Source of the DNA: Paracoccaceae bacterium
GTDB lineage: Bacteria > Pseudomonadota > Alphaproteobacteria > Rhodobacterales > Rhodobacteraceae
Direction of reading: 5' to 3'
Assembly (NCBI GenBank): GCA_014762635.1
Contig: JABURR010000061.1
Location: 1 to 64,000 of the forward strand
DNA length: 64,000 nucleotides
The notes under the pieces are model-generated. The model did no database searches. It saw only the letters and a list, made by a program, of their open reading frames with translations, and was not told the origin of the DNA. Shown here one piece after another: positions 63,834-64,000 of this stretch (the first letter of the stretch is position 1; each line of letters begins with the position of its first letter). The position numbers were made by a program, and so were the translations under genes.

Positions 63834-64000
63834 ATGGCAAGACAACTCATTAGTTCGGGCTCGAGTTTCGAGGAACAGATCGGCTACTCCCGGGCCGTGG
63901 TCGAGGCAGGATGGGTTTTCGTGGCAGGTACGACCGGCTACGACTATTCCACGAACCGCATTCCGGAAAGCGTCGTTGCCCAGTGCCGCAACGCGCTGGC
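63834..64000 (+). CDS. RidA/YjgF-family protein (5' end only)
   Basis: The first 55 codons read MARQLISSGSSFEEQIGYSR then AVVEAGWVFVAGTTGYDY, the N-terminal half of a RidA-like fold (RidA enzymes hydrolyse reactive enamine/imine intermediates). It follows clpX by 2 bases and runs off the right edge, so the active-site Arg cannot be checked. Confidence 0.72.
   Translation, partial: MARQLISSGSSFEEQIGYSRAVVEAGWVFVAGTTGYDYSTNRIPESVVAQCRNAL

Overview
The window is GC-rich chromosomal DNA from an alphaproteobacterium, most likely a marine, Roseobacter-type member of the Rhodobacteraceae. The support is a DUF1127 gene followed by an array of CCUCCUCCC-loop (Cuckoo/CcsR-type) small RNAs, a long mraZ leader resembling the UpsM leader of Rhodobacter sphaeroides, a meso-DAP-type MurE, an ectABC-ask ectoine operon with a MarR-type regulator, and a PQQ alcohol dehydrogenase locus. 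No rRNA, tRNA, CRISPR array, integrase or insertion sequence was seen. Almost all genes share high-GC codon use.

Layout. (1) 1-8449, housekeeping on the minus strand: DUF2199 (partial), purF, a small unknown gene, an oppositely oriented winged-helix/hydrolase fusion gene, then the operon alr-mlaE-mlaF-pqiA-like-radA-cvpA. (2) 8679-11978: a UvrD/PcrA helicase with two unusual low-GC insertions, then the Cuckoo RNA array and its DUF1127 gene. (3) 12000-26249: a regulatory leader with two sets of 10-bp-phased MraZ-box-like repeats and an attenuator hairpin, then the division and cell wall cluster mraZ-rsmH-ftsL-ftsI-murE-murF-mraY-murD-(GFA gene)-ftsW-murG-murC. The usual murB-ddl-ftsQAZ part does not follow. 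(4) 26336-28434: two amino-acid/metabolite permeases. (5) 28581-33075: ectR and, divergently, ectA-ectB-ectC-ask, with two copies of a palindromic operator between them. (6) 33222-38904: a capsule/exopolysaccharide export set combining an ABC-type exporter with a Wzc-like tyrosine kinase, without glycosyltransferases. (7) 38911-61679: about 23 kb devoted to periplasmic alcohol oxidation. (8) 61797-64000: clpP, clpX and the start of a RidA-family gene.

Region 7 is the most interesting. A PQQ alcohol dehydrogenase with the Asp-x-Asp signature of lanthanide-dependent enzymes sits beside a response regulator/FIST protein/hybrid histidine kinase operon, a PedA1A2BC/LutABEF-like transporter operon (that family is reported to take up lanthanides), a c-type cytochrome, a MoxJ-like protein, a form II coxG-coxS-coxL-coxM set that probably oxidises aldehydes rather than CO, and a NosR-like flavin/iron-sulfur membrane protein with its ApbE flavin transferase. 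The parts of a TauABC-type transporter are split between the two ends of the region. A shared ACAWTGGTC-like motif in several promoter regions suggests a common regulator. The proposed working model is alcohol to aldehyde (dehydrogenase, electrons to the cytochrome), aldehyde to acid (form II Cox enzyme), lanthanide supply by the Lut-like transporter, and an extra flavin-based electron route through the NosR-like protein.

Two dispersed repeat families also appear. One is a 4 x 11 bp TCCGAT array, present between genes and, in a second copy, inside the apbE coding sequence. The other is a GC hairpin followed by an ATATTT...CAGAAGAAG tail, present in two intergenic regions.
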